From an uncultured Fibrobacter sp. (GTDB lineage: Bacteria; Fibrobacterota; Fibrobacteria; Fibrobacterales; Fibrobacteraceae): a stretch of DNA of 5,465 nt. The position numbers and the translations under genes are program-made. The notes beneath the pieces are model-generated. The model did not search any database, had not been told where the DNA came from, and saw nothing but the letters and a program-made list of their open reading frames with translations. Of this stretch, positions 1 through 5,465 are shown one piece after another; the first letter of the stretch is position 1, and every line of letters starts with the position of its first letter. The stretch is taken from positions 1 through 5,465 of the forward strand of contig CAMZFJ010000162.1 of NCBI GenBank assembly GCA_947306025.1. Direction: 5' to 3'.

Positions 1-2
1 CG

Positions 3-100
3 AATTATATTTTTAATCTTTCATTTTTAACTTTTCATTTTATAATCCTGTTTACGAACCACTGCCTACTGTCTACTAACCACTGTCTACTATCTACTGC
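3..100 (-). repeat. Heptad-periodic array downstream of the beta-barrel gene (copy 1)
   Basis: Read on the minus strand, which is the sense direction of the gene ending at 111, this stretch splits into fourteen consecutive 7-nt units without a phase break. The first seven (100-52) are mostly of the form NNAGTRR, for example ACAGTGG and TTAGTAG. A transition unit ACAGGAT (51-45) follows. Then come A-rich units such as TGAAAAG and TTAAAAA (44-3). The segment 36-64 matches 2911-2939 at 27 of 29 positions in the same orientation, and an inverted, more diverged copy lies at 2825-2894. It has no coding potential. The function is unknown; a role at transcript 3' ends is an inference from its placement. 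It also accounts for the gene-free left edge of the window. Confidence 0.85.
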
Positions 101-111
101 GGCTCCGCCGC
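99..111 (-). other. Small GC hairpin overlapping the beta-barrel gene stop codon
   Basis: A perfect 5-bp inverted repeat (99-103 with 107-111, GCGGC/GCCGC) encloses a 3-nt loop and includes the last base of the TAG stop codon (113-111). It joins the end of the gene to the heptad array. No T-run follows in the sense direction, so it is not a standard intrinsic terminator. It might stabilise a 3' end or be chance. Confidence 0.3.
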
Positions 112-824
112 TACAACGATGTCATAACGTAAAGAGCAATGGTTTTAACATCATTGTTCTTTTCTTGCATTACGCCCACGTCAAAGTCGATGCGCACGTG
201 CGTTCCGCCGAATGTCAGTTCGAACTTCGGGATGATATCGACCATGAAGTCTTTGCGAAGGTTGCCAATGCTAGCCGAAGAATTGATTTCAAGGAAAATG
301 CGGAACATTTGTCCGAAAACGAGTGTCGGAATCATGGCACCAGAAAACTTGACGTAACCTTCTTCGCCGTTATACTTTGTTGCTCCGTCGAGGAACCCTG
401 CGCGGAGTTCGTAGTAGTTGGCGAAGCATTTTGCAATGAACTGCTGTGTTCCGATGGTGAACACGACCGCGCTTGCGCTGATGTCGCTCAAGTCCAGGTA
501 GCCATCGAATGCGAGGAATGAACTCGGTCTGTAGCGGTAGCGAACGCCAAGGTCAAGGGCTGTCCTTGTTTCGTTCAATTGGTTGTATGTGTTGATATCG
601 AGCTTTGCGCCGACATCAAATTGCTTGTTGAGTCGAGTTGTAAAGTTGATGGGGAAGAGGACGTTCGAATTGAACGGGGAGCGGATGCCGATACCGAGAC
701 CGATCTTTGGGGATGGACGGCTTTCGGGGCCAAAGGTGTACCTCATGTCCCACATGTGGTCGAGTGCAAAAGCGTTGGTCGCTAAAAAGACAAATAGTAG
801 GCAAAGAATGTGCTTCATGTCCAT
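111..824 (-). CDS. Exported protein of unknown function, probable outer-membrane beta-barrel
   Basis: This encodes 237 aa that I do not recognise as a named family. Residues 1-20 look like a Sec signal peptide: a short basic start (MDMKH), a hydrophobic core at 6-15, and an Ala-Phe-Ala site before residue 21. The mature part alternates polar and hydrophobic residues in about a dozen short stretches separated by turns, for example near 40-50, 54-64, 69-79, 88-99, 103-113, 118-130, 137-144, 157-170, 174-183, 193-204, 209-219 and 227-236. That pattern suits a 10-12 strand outer-membrane barrel. The last residue is Leu rather than the aromatic typical of many barrel proteins. The Cys at position 8 is not in a lipobox context. 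The start could be the ATG at 824 or the ATG at 818; an AGAGGA lies about 14 nt upstream of the first, so neither site is strong. The same frame stays open upstream across antisense hisC, but the signal peptide fixes the true N-terminus here. The gene is transcribed divergently from hisC. Confidence 0.75.
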   Translation of the reverse strand: MDMKHILCLLFVFLATNAFALDHMWDMRYTFGPESRPSPKIGLGIGIRSPFNSNVLFPINFTTRLNKQFDVGAKLDINTYNQLNETRTALDLGVRYRYRPSSFLAFDGYLDLSDISASAVVFTIGTQQFIAKCFANYYELRAGFLDGATKYNGEEGYVKFSGAMIPTLVFGQMFRIFLEINSSASIGNLRKDFMVDIIPKFELTFGGTHVRIDFDVGVMQEKNNDVKTIALYVMTSL

Positions 825-884
825 CAAAGTTAGATAAATCCTCTGGTAAAAGCTAAATTTACACGCGTTAAAATGGAGGTATTT
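825..884. promoter_or_regulatory. Divergent promoter region between the beta-barrel gene and hisC
   Basis: This 60-bp A+T-rich gap is the only non-coding DNA between two divergent starts, so it should hold both promoters, or they extend into the coding regions. For hisC, a weak sigma70-like pair can be drawn: TTAGAT at 830-835 and TAAATT at 854-859, 18 bp apart. No convincing pair stands out for the minus-strand gene. I see no operator palindrome and no attenuator-type leader peptide with a run of His codons. Confidence 0.35.
875..879 (+). promoter_or_regulatory. hisC ribosome binding site (decides a GTG start)
   Basis: A perfect GGAGG lies 5 nt before GTG at 885. The alternative ATG at 873 overlaps this motif and has no Shine-Dalgarno sequence of its own, so the site argues for initiation at 885. 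Confidence 0.75.
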
Positions 885-1970
885 GTGGTCGATCCGCGTC
901 CAGAACTTTCTAAACTTTCCGATTATGTCCCTGGCAAGTCCATCGACGAAATTCGTGAACGTTATGGTCTTAAGAATGTTGTAAAGCTTGCGTCTAACGA
1001 GAACCCGCTGGGCGCTTCTCCGAAGGCGGTGGAAGCGTTCCACGAAATTGCAAATTCGTTGCACTTGTATCCGCGTGGCGATGCTCCGAAGTTGATTGAC
1101 GACATTGCAAAAAGATTTGGCGTGAACAAGAACCAGATCGTTATCGGTAACGGTTCTGATGAAATCATCGACATGGTGGGTAAGGCATTTATCCGCCAGG
1201 GCGACAACTGCGTGGGCGTGACTCCGACGTTCTCGGTCTACAAGTTTACGACGCTTTCGAACGGTGCCGATTTTATTGGCGTGGGCGAGGGCGAAGAACG
1301 CGCTAGCCTTGATAAGCTCGCTGCTGCGATTAACGACAAGACTCGCGTGGTGTTCATTTGCAACCCGAACAACCCGACCGGCCATTATTACAATGAAACT
1401 GAAATTCGTGCGTTCCTCGCTAAAGTGCCGAAGAACGTTCTCGTGTTCTTGGACGAGGCTTATGCGGAATTTGCGACCGCTCCGGATTTCCCGAAGCTTG
1501 CATCTGCATTGGACGAGTTCCCGAACTTGTTCATCAACCGCACGTTCAGCAAGATTTATGGCTTGGCAGGGCTCCGCGTGGGTTATGCGATTGCGAATGC
1601 CGAAGTGGTGCGCCACATGTGGAAAATCAAGCCGCCGTTTGACGTGAACCAGGCTGCCCAGGTGGCGGCGATTGCCGCTTTTGCCGATACGGACCACGTT
1701 GAAGCAACGCGCAAGAACAACGCTATGGGTTTTGAATACTTGAACCGCGAATTTACGGCGCTTGGTTTCAAGGTGCTTCCGACGCAGGCGAACTTCATTT
1801 GCGTTCGCATTGGCGATAAGGCCAAGGAACTTGTTTCGTTCTTGGAACAGAACGGGATGATTGTTCGCGGGCTCACGAGCTTTGGCATGCCGGAACACAT
1901 CCGTATTACGGTCGGCAAGCCCGAAGAAAACGAACTGCTTGTTTCGCTTGTTAAAAAGTGGGTCGGTTAG
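885..1970 (+). CDS. hisC: Histidinol-phosphate aminotransferase
   Basis: PLP-dependent class I/II (fold type I) aminotransferase, cytoplasmic. It converts imidazole-acetol phosphate plus glutamate to histidinol phosphate plus 2-oxoglutarate in histidine synthesis. Numbering from the GTG gives 361 aa, the usual size. The N-terminal RPELSKLSDYVPGK and LASNENPLGASP (35-46) are typical of HisC. LYPRGD (61-66) and GNGSDEII (88-95) follow. NPNNPTG is at 160-166, DEAY at 190-193, and RTFSKIYGLAGLRVGYA at 219-235, with Lys223 as the predicted PLP Schiff-base lysine and Arg231 just downstream. HIRITVG near the C-terminus carries the expected substrate-carboxylate Arg. The GTG at 885 is preferred over the ATG at 873 because GGAGG sits 5 nt before it and MVDPRPEL fits HisC N-termini. 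hisN follows after 8 bp. Some HisC proteins also transaminate aromatic keto acids; the hisN partner favours the histidine role. Confidence 0.95.
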   Translation: MVDPRPELSKLSDYVPGKSIDEIRERYGLKNVVKLASNENPLGASPKAVEAFHEIANSLHLYPRGDAPKLIDDIAKRFGVNKNQIVIGNGSDEIIDMVGKAFIRQGDNCVGVTPTFSVYKFTTLSNGADFIGVGEGEERASLDKLAAAINDKTRVVFICNPNNPTGHYYNETEIRAFLAKVPKNVLVFLDEAYAEFATAPDFPKLASALDEFPNLFINRTFSKIYGLAGLRVGYAIANAEVVRHMWKIKPPFDVNQAAQVAAIAAFADTDHVEATRKNNAMGFEYLNREFTALGFKVLPTQANFICVRIGDKAKELVSFLEQNGMIVRGLTSFGMPEHIRITVGKPEENELLVSLVKKWVG

Positions 1971-1974
1971 GAGA
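1970..1974 (+). promoter_or_regulatory. hisN ribosome binding site overlapping the hisC stop codon
   Basis: GGAGA begins with the last base of the hisC TAG and lies 4 nt before ATG 1979. This supports ATG 1979 over the in-frame GTG at 1958 inside hisC and the ATG at 1988, and it suggests translational coupling. Confidence 0.7.
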
Positions 1975-1978
1975 TCGC

Positions 1979-2824
1979 ATGTTCGAAATGGAAAGTCGAA
2001 TTGCAAGGGATGAAGTTGCTCCTGAAAATCTGGAACTCTTGAAGATTGCTCTTAAAACGGCGGAACTTGCCGAAGAGAACATCCTCAAGTTTTACCAGAA
2101 CGATGTGGGCGTTGAATGGAAGGCCGACAAGACACCGGTGACGATTGCGGACAAGGGAACCGAAGAACTGGCTCGCAAATTCTGGGCCAAGGAAACGCCC
2201 GGCTTTGGCGTCATTGGCGAAGAATTTGGCATTGAAAGCCCCGATGCGGAATTCCAGTGGGTGATTGACCCGATTGACGGTACGAAGTCGTTTATTCATG
2301 GTGTGCCTTTGTTCGGAACGCTGATTGCGCTTTACCACAAGAACGTTCCGATTGCAAGCGTGATTCGTTTGCCGGCAATGAAGAGCGCGGTGTGGGCGGT
2401 CAACGGTGGCGGTGCTTTCTTGGACGGCCGCGAAGTCCACGCTTCGAAGGTGTCGCAGTTGAGCGATGCGCTTGTGCTTTCGGGAACTGTTAATACGATG
2501 GAAGACAAGGGCTTTGGTGAAGGCTTTACGAAGCTTCGCCGTAGCGCTCGCTTGCATCGCGGTTGGGGCGATTGCTATGGGTATTATCTTGTAGCGGCTG
2601 GCCGTGCTGAAATCATGGTGGATCCGGTCGTATCGCTTTGGGATATCGCTCCGTTCCCGCTTTTGATGAAGGAAGCGGGTGGCAAGTTCAGCACGATCGA
2701 TGGCAAGATTGAACTCTTTGATGCCAGCGGTAAGCCGACGGCGCCCATTTACGAAGGGTTCACGAGCATCGCCTCGAATGGACTGTTGCACGGTGCGGCA
2801 CTTGAAATGCTTGCCGGGAAGTAA
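1979..2824 (+). CDS. hisN: Histidinol-phosphatase, inositol monophosphatase-like (HisN type)
   Basis: This 281-aa protein belongs to the Mg2+-dependent inositol monophosphatase superfamily. It probably hydrolyses histidinol phosphate to histidinol, the step after HisC, in the cytoplasm. The metal-binding motifs are complete: GEE at 80-82, WVIDPIDGTKSF at 94-105 (ligands Asp97 and Asp100), and WDIAPFPLLMKEAGG at 221-235 (Asp222). The FGTLIAL block at 112-118 and RGWGDCYGY at 194-202, followed by LVAAGRAEIMVDP, are the features I associate with HisN rather than with SuhB or CysQ. The tight spacing to hisC supports the same reading. The N-terminus is about ten residues longer than usual. An inositol-phosphatase or 3'-phosphoadenosine phosphatase activity cannot be excluded from sequence alone. 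The TAA stop is followed at once by a heptad array. Confidence 0.88.
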   Translation: MFEMESRIARDEVAPENLELLKIALKTAELAEENILKFYQNDVGVEWKADKTPVTIADKGTEELARKFWAKETPGFGVIGEEFGIESPDAEFQWVIDPIDGTKSFIHGVPLFGTLIALYHKNVPIASVIRLPAMKSAVWAVNGGGAFLDGREVHASKVSQLSDALVLSGTVNTMEDKGFGEGFTKLRRSARLHRGWGDCYGYYLVAAGRAEIMVDPVVSLWDIAPFPLLMKEAGGKFSTIDGKIELFDASGKPTAPIYEGFTSIASNGLLHGAALEMLAGK

Positions 2825-2894
2825 ACAGTAGGCAGTGGTTAGTGGCTAGTGATTAGGAATGAAAAATTAAAAGTTTAAAATGAAAAATGGTAAA
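2825..2894 (+). repeat. Heptad-periodic array downstream of hisN (copy 2)
   Basis: It begins at the first base after the hisN TAA. In the hisN sense direction the 7-nt units run ACAGTAG, GCAGTGG (2832-2838), TTAGTGG (2839-2845) and CTAGTGA, then the transition TTAGGAA (2853-2859). A-rich units such as TGAAAAA (2860-2866 and again 2881-2887) follow in unchanged phase. The order of G-rich then A-rich units and the orientation to the gene are the same as in copies 1 and 3. CAGTGGTTAGT (2833-2843) is the exact reverse complement of 75-85, 2929-2939 and 2943-2953. Confidence 0.85.
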
Positions 2895-2917
2895 ATAATT
2901 TTTTATTCTTCATTTTA
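2876..2917. other. A+T-rich nested inverted repeat at the centre of the convergent spacer
   Basis: TAAAATGAA (2876-2884) pairs with TTCATTTTA (2909-2917). Inside it, AATAA (2894-2898) pairs with TTATT (2903-2907) around four T. The facing heptad arrays extend the symmetry with 11-bp arms further out. It could be a weak bidirectional transcription end or cruciform site. It has no G+C-rich stem, so it is not a textbook intrinsic terminator. Confidence 0.35.
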
Positions 2918-2961
2918 TTATCCTGTTTACTAACCACTGTTTACTAACCACTGTTACTACC
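2899..2961 (-). repeat. Heptad-periodic array downstream of comEC (copy 3)
   Basis: In the comEC sense direction (minus strand) the units are GGTAGTA (2961-2955), which contains the comEC TAG stop codon, then alternating ACAGTGG and TTAGTAA (2954-2927). The transition ACAGGAT follows (2926-2920), then A-rich units AATAAAA and TGAAGAA (2919-2906). The order and phase match the other two copies. It faces copy 2, so the whole 132-bp hisN-comEC spacer is a pair of convergent elements with no gene in it. Confidence 0.85.
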
Positions 2962-5419
2962 ACATTGTTGTATAACTGATCGAATCAGGGACGAACGTGA
3001 ATGTTATCGTCCCTTTTTTTGCGGTGTTGATGTAGGGAATGTGGAGCGAGTCGAGGCGGTCGGTCACTTGCTTGTGCGGATGGCGGAACCGGTTCTTGCG
3101 CCCGCTGGGGATGATGGCGTATGTGGGGGCGACGGCGTTCAGGAACGGTAGACTGCTCGATGTTTTTGACCCGTGGTGCCCGAGCTTTAGCACGTCGCTT
3201 TTCAGATAAATGTCGGTTTTCATAATAGTTTTTTCTCCGGCTGCGGTTAGGTCTCCGGTGAGGATGGCGGAATGCCCAAGTCCCTTGAGGCGCAGCGTTA
3301 TGCTCCCTTCGTTTGCTTCGGTGCAGACGTTTTCGACAGGGTGGAGCGTTCGAATTTCAAAGAAGTTTTCTTTCCAAAGGAGGCCGCGGTGTACATCGCG
3401 GATTGGAATGCGGCGTTTGTTTGCTTCGCGGAGGACTTGTTGCCAATCAGGTTTGCGTTCTTTTAACGAACACTTGCTCGCCCATATTTCTTTGACGGGG
3501 AACATTTTTATTAGCGAAAGGGCGCCTCCGAAATGGTCCTTGTCGGGATGTGTGATGATTAAGGCGTCGAGTTCACGAACGCCAATGTGGTGCAAAAAGG
3601 GAACGATGATGTCTTTGCCGGAATCTTGCCTGCTGTTGTCGCCGGCGTCCACGAGAAAATGCCTGCCGGATGGCGCCTTGACAAGATGGCTATCGCCTTG
3701 CCCGACATCAATGGTGGTGAGTGTCCACGACGGGTGCAGCACTTCGCGGTAGCTTTCAAATGCGAATAAAGCGGTGCCGGCTAACATGCATAAAAAAGCG
3801 TATTTGCGGGCGATATAGTTCTTGCGGCAAATCGGCAAAAGCAAAATCAAGAAGCCGAGCGCGAGCAATACCGCTGGCGAAAACGGCCCGACGGTCATCG
3901 AGGCGGCAGCGCTGTCCGAGAGTATGCGCGTGAGGAGCGAGGCGAGCCGCAAAAAGAATCGTGCGGCGGCGCAGAATGTGCCGCTGATAAAGTCAATGGG
4001 GGAGAGCTGCGCGAAAAGCCCGGCCTGCATGCCGAGCGAAATCGCGGGCACGATGATGATGTTTCCGAACCATGCGAACGGCGAAAGCGTTTTGAAATGA
4101 TGGATCAGGAATGGCGCTGTGGCAAGTGTCGCGCAAAGCGTGACGTATGTAGGGTCGATGGCGAATGCTTGGATTTTTTGCCAGAGCTTGTTGCGGCTAA
4201 GGCTTTCGGGCAAATATTTTGTCGGGTTGTGGGGTGTGCCGATGATGATGCCCGCCGTGGCTGCAAAAGAAAGCTGGAATCCCGGATTCCAAATAACGCT
4301 GGGTTCCGGCAAAATGATGAGGAGCAGCGCGACGCCTAAGCTGTTGAGCGTGTTGGCCGGTTTCCCGAATAGCGTTCCGATTTGCGGGATGGCAAACATC
4401 ATGACCGCGCGCCTGACTGCTGGCGAACCGCCTGTGACGGGAACGTAAACCGCGAGGAGCGCCGTTGCAATGAGAATGACGATTTTATGCGGAAGGCCTG
4501 TTGCTTTAAGGAATACCATGAGCATCCCGGCGAGCAAAACAACGTGAAAACCGCTGATGGCAAGCACATGCACAAGCCCCGAACGTTGAAAATCGCTTCG
4601 CAGAACCTCTGGAATGCCCGAGCGGTCGCCTGCCAAAAGCCCCATCAAGAGTCCTGTTTCGGCGGGATCGAGGAACTTTGCAAATCGCGCTTGCAGAAAT
4701 TGCCGGAACTTGAAGAAACTCCGTTCGAAAGTCCAATCGCCGGAGTATGATTCCCAGTGCTTGAATTTTCCGTAGGCGGCCAACCCTTGCGAATTTAGCC
4801 AACCTTGCGTGTCGAATGCTCCGGGGACGCTCGGCGGTGTTACGGGGTACCATGATGCTTCGTAGCAAATGGAATCGCCCGGTTCGGGAAGGTTCGGCAT
4901 GTCCCGCTTTTCGGTCAATCGCACTTTGTAGTGAACATCGCGAGCCGCTTCGAATGAATTTGCTGTATTTTTGATTTTTTCTTGCGAGACGTTGATGATA
5001 AATGCAGTTCCCTTGGGGCGCGGCAGGCGCGTTTCTACAATTCCGCAGCCCGAACTGCTTATTTTCGCGCATTTACCGTCACAATCTCCCACGCTTTTTT
5101 CGACGCATTCCCTTGCGCTTTCTCCCGCACATTCCCGAACGCATTTTTCAGCTCCCCAAAGCATTCCAAAACTTGGAATCCCCTCGTGGACGACAATTCC
5201 AACGGCCATAGAAATAAAAATCACCCATTGCAAGTGCCGCCGGAAAGAATGCGTGAGCAAAAACACCATTCCAAGCAGGAATATGGCGAAATTGGGCATA
5301 TCCAGAGAAGCCAAAGTGGCTGTTAGAATGATGGCGCTCACAAGGGCCGGTTTACCATCTAGAGGTGCGATTAGCTCATTAAATGCCTTAAATATTTTTT
5401 CTTTAATATTTTTATTCAT
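2957..5419 (-). CDS. comEC: ComEC/Rec2-family DNA-uptake channel protein with C-terminal metallo-beta-lactamase-fold domain
   Basis: This 820-aa polytopic inner-membrane protein is expected to pass one DNA strand into the cytoplasm during natural transformation. Three hydrophobic helices lie near 24-38, 43-57 and 63-79. A Cys/Ser repeat (90-125) and an OB-like DUF4131 region (about 136-220, with PGAFDTQGWLNSQGL) follow. The competence channel domain (about 250-530) has HVLAISGFHV (284-293), GGSPAVRRAVMM (330-341) and FQLSFAATAG (381-390). The C-terminal domain (about 565-815) has DVGQGD (571-576), VDAGD (590-594), THPDKDHFGG (623-632; His624, Asp626, Asp628, His629), TGDL (721-724) and LGHHGS (746-751), so a nuclease-type metal site looks intact. 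ATG 5419 is chosen because the alternative GTG at 5464 would add a Lys-rich A+T-rich leader that overlaps a -10-like TATAAAAT; its Shine-Dalgarno is weak. No other com genes are in view, so transformability is not shown. Confidence 0.93.
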   Translation of the reverse strand: MNKNIKEKIFKAFNELIAPLDGKPALVSAIILTATLASLDMPNFAIFLLGMVFLLTHSFRRHLQWVIFISMAVGIVVHEGIPSFGMLWGAEKCVRECAGESARECVEKSVGDCDGKCAKISSSGCGIVETRLPRPKGTAFIINVSQEKIKNTANSFEAARDVHYKVRLTEKRDMPNLPEPGDSICYEASWYPVTPPSVPGAFDTQGWLNSQGLAAYGKFKHWESYSGDWTFERSFFKFRQFLQARFAKFLDPAETGLLMGLLAGDRSGIPEVLRSDFQRSGLVHVLAISGFHVVLLAGMLMVFLKATGLPHKIVILIATALLAVYVPVTGGSPAVRRAVMMFAIPQIGTLFGKPANTLNSLGVALLLIILPEPSVIWNPGFQLSFAATAGIIIGTPHNPTKYLPESLSRNKLWQKIQAFAIDPTYVTLCATLATAPFLIHHFKTLSPFAWFGNIIIVPAISLGMQAGLFAQLSPIDFISGTFCAAARFFLRLASLLTRILSDSAAASMTVGPFSPAVLLALGFLILLLPICRKNYIARKYAFLCMLAGTALFAFESYREVLHPSWTLTTIDVGQGDSHLVKAPSGRHFLVDAGDNSRQDSGKDIIVPFLHHIGVRELDALIITHPDKDHFGGALSLIKMFPVKEIWASKCSLKERKPDWQQVLREANKRRIPIRDVHRGLLWKENFFEIRTLHPVENVCTEANEGSITLRLKGLGHSAILTGDLTAAGEKTIMKTDIYLKSDVLKLGHHGSKTSSSLPFLNAVAPTYAIIPSGRKNRFRHPHKQVTDRLDSLHIPYINTAKKGTITFTFVPDSISYTTMW
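2987..3020 (+). terminator. Intrinsic terminator for the hisC-hisN strand, inside the comEC 3' coding end
   Basis: On the plus strand AGGGACGA (2987-2994) and TCGTCCCT (3007-3014) form a perfect 8-bp stem around a 12-nt loop. Seven consecutive T (3014-3020) close it, the first being the last paired base. This is a textbook Rho-independent terminator in the hisN direction, about 160 nt past the hisN stop. It lies within ComEC codons for about residues 800-811. In the opposite direction the hairpin is preceded, not followed, by a homopolymer, so it should not stop comEC transcription. Confidence 0.75.
5045..5152 (-). repeat. 12-bp degenerate tandem repeat inside comEC, nine units
   Basis: Read in the comEC frame, 5152 down to 5045 divides into nine consecutive 12-bp units. 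Each encodes four residues ending in Cys or Ser, for example VREC, AREC, AGES and DGKC. The fourth codon of every unit is TGC, TGT or AGC, giving six Cys (93, 97, 105, 113, 117, 125) and three Ser. The units are diverged but share a GGGAA-TGC-like core in several copies. The tract lies between the third hydrophobic helix and the OB-like region, where ComEC proteins normally have no such insert as far as I know. Confidence 0.85.
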
Positions 5420-5453
5420 TTTCTTATTTCTTTTGTATTTTAAGTGAGTCTGT

Positions 5454-5461
5454 ATTTTATA
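5454..5461 (-). promoter_or_regulatory. Candidate -10 element for comEC
   Basis: TATAAAAT is read on the minus strand, 34 nt before ATG 5419. Transcription would start near 5446 and leave a leader of about 27 nt. Any -35 box would be outside the window. If this is the promoter, the in-frame GTG at 5464 cannot be the translation start. Confidence 0.4.
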
Positions 5462-5465
5462 CACG

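Noticed and set aside
23..51. AGGA followed by ATG AAA AGT TAA on the minus strand, resembling a ribosome binding site and a three-codon ORF; a similar ATG AAA AAT TAA follows hisN.
   Set aside because: It follows from the TGAAAAR/TTAAAAA heptads. The comEC copy does not keep the early stop, so there is no sign of selection for a leader peptide.
139..837. Plus-strand open frames opposite the beta-barrel gene.
   Set aside because: The minus-strand frame has a signal peptide and strand pattern, while the plus-strand frames show Cys/Arg-rich composition typical of shadow translation.
111..2006. A single minus-strand open frame spanning antisense hisC and the beta-barrel gene, which could read as a 631-residue protein.
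   Set aside because: The part from 825 to 2006 is antisense to a well-supported hisC and is basic and low in hydrophobic order. A signal peptide starts at 824/818, marking the true N-terminus. The long frame results from codon bias in hisC.
1967..2791. Long minus-strand open frame antisense to hisN.
   Set aside because: It is a shadow of hisN with no recognisable domain, and no promoter or ribosome binding site supports it. All conserved motifs are on the plus strand.
36..2939. Near-identical direct repeats at 36-64 and 2911-2939 flanking the beta-barrel, hisC and hisN genes, as if bounding a mobile element.
   Set aside because: No transposase or integrase is present, the enclosed genes are housekeeping, and a third inverted copy follows hisN. 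All copies track gene 3' ends, which explains the arrangement better.
2825..2961. CRISPR-like short repeats.
   Set aside because: The units are 7 nt and contiguous, with no spacers of 30-40 bp and no cas genes.
3210..5447. Several plus-strand open frames of 60-180 codons across comEC.
   Set aside because: They are antisense shadows. comEC has complete motifs across the whole interval, and none of the plus-strand frames shows a domain or good initiation signal. The Ser/His/Pro-rich frame near 5080-5160 is the 12-bp repeat read backwards.

Overview
The window looks like a Fibrobacter-type chromosome. This is an inference from the protein sequences, the moderate GC of the genes set against very A+T-rich spacers, and short intergenic tandem repeats of a kind I associate with Fibrobacter. 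I could not run a search to confirm it. There is no phage, transposase, CRISPR array, tRNA or rRNA gene in view. All four genes look intact.

Layout. Positions 3-100 are a non-coding array with a 7-bp period. A minus-strand gene (824-111) encodes an unrecognised exported protein, probably an outer-membrane beta-barrel. It diverges from a plus-strand pair, hisC (885-1970) and hisN (1979-2824), separated by 8 bp and evidently co-transcribed. A 132-bp convergent spacer (2825-2956) holds two facing copies of the 7-bp-period array. The rest (5419-2957, minus strand) is comEC, the inner-membrane DNA-uptake channel and nuclease protein. The last about 45 bases hold its leader and a good -10 candidate.

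How the genes work together. hisC and hisN encode two late steps of histidine biosynthesis that act one after the other: transamination of imidazole-acetol phosphate to histidinol phosphate, then its dephosphorylation to histidinol. The beta-barrel gene and comEC have no evident functional link to them.

Three things deserve attention beyond the gene calls. (1) Each of the three transcription units ends in the same unusual element. It starts at or within a few bases of the stop codon and runs in the sense direction, first as G-rich heptamers of NNAGTRR type and then, in the same 7-nt phase, as A-rich heptamers of TGAAAAA/TTAAAAA type. (2) A strong intrinsic terminator for the hisC-hisN strand (8-bp perfect stem plus seven T) lies inside the 3' coding end of the convergent comEC gene. 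(3) ComEC carries an in-frame 12-bp degenerate tandem repeat (nine units) that makes a Cys/Ser tract with a 4-residue period between its first membrane helices and its OB-like domain.
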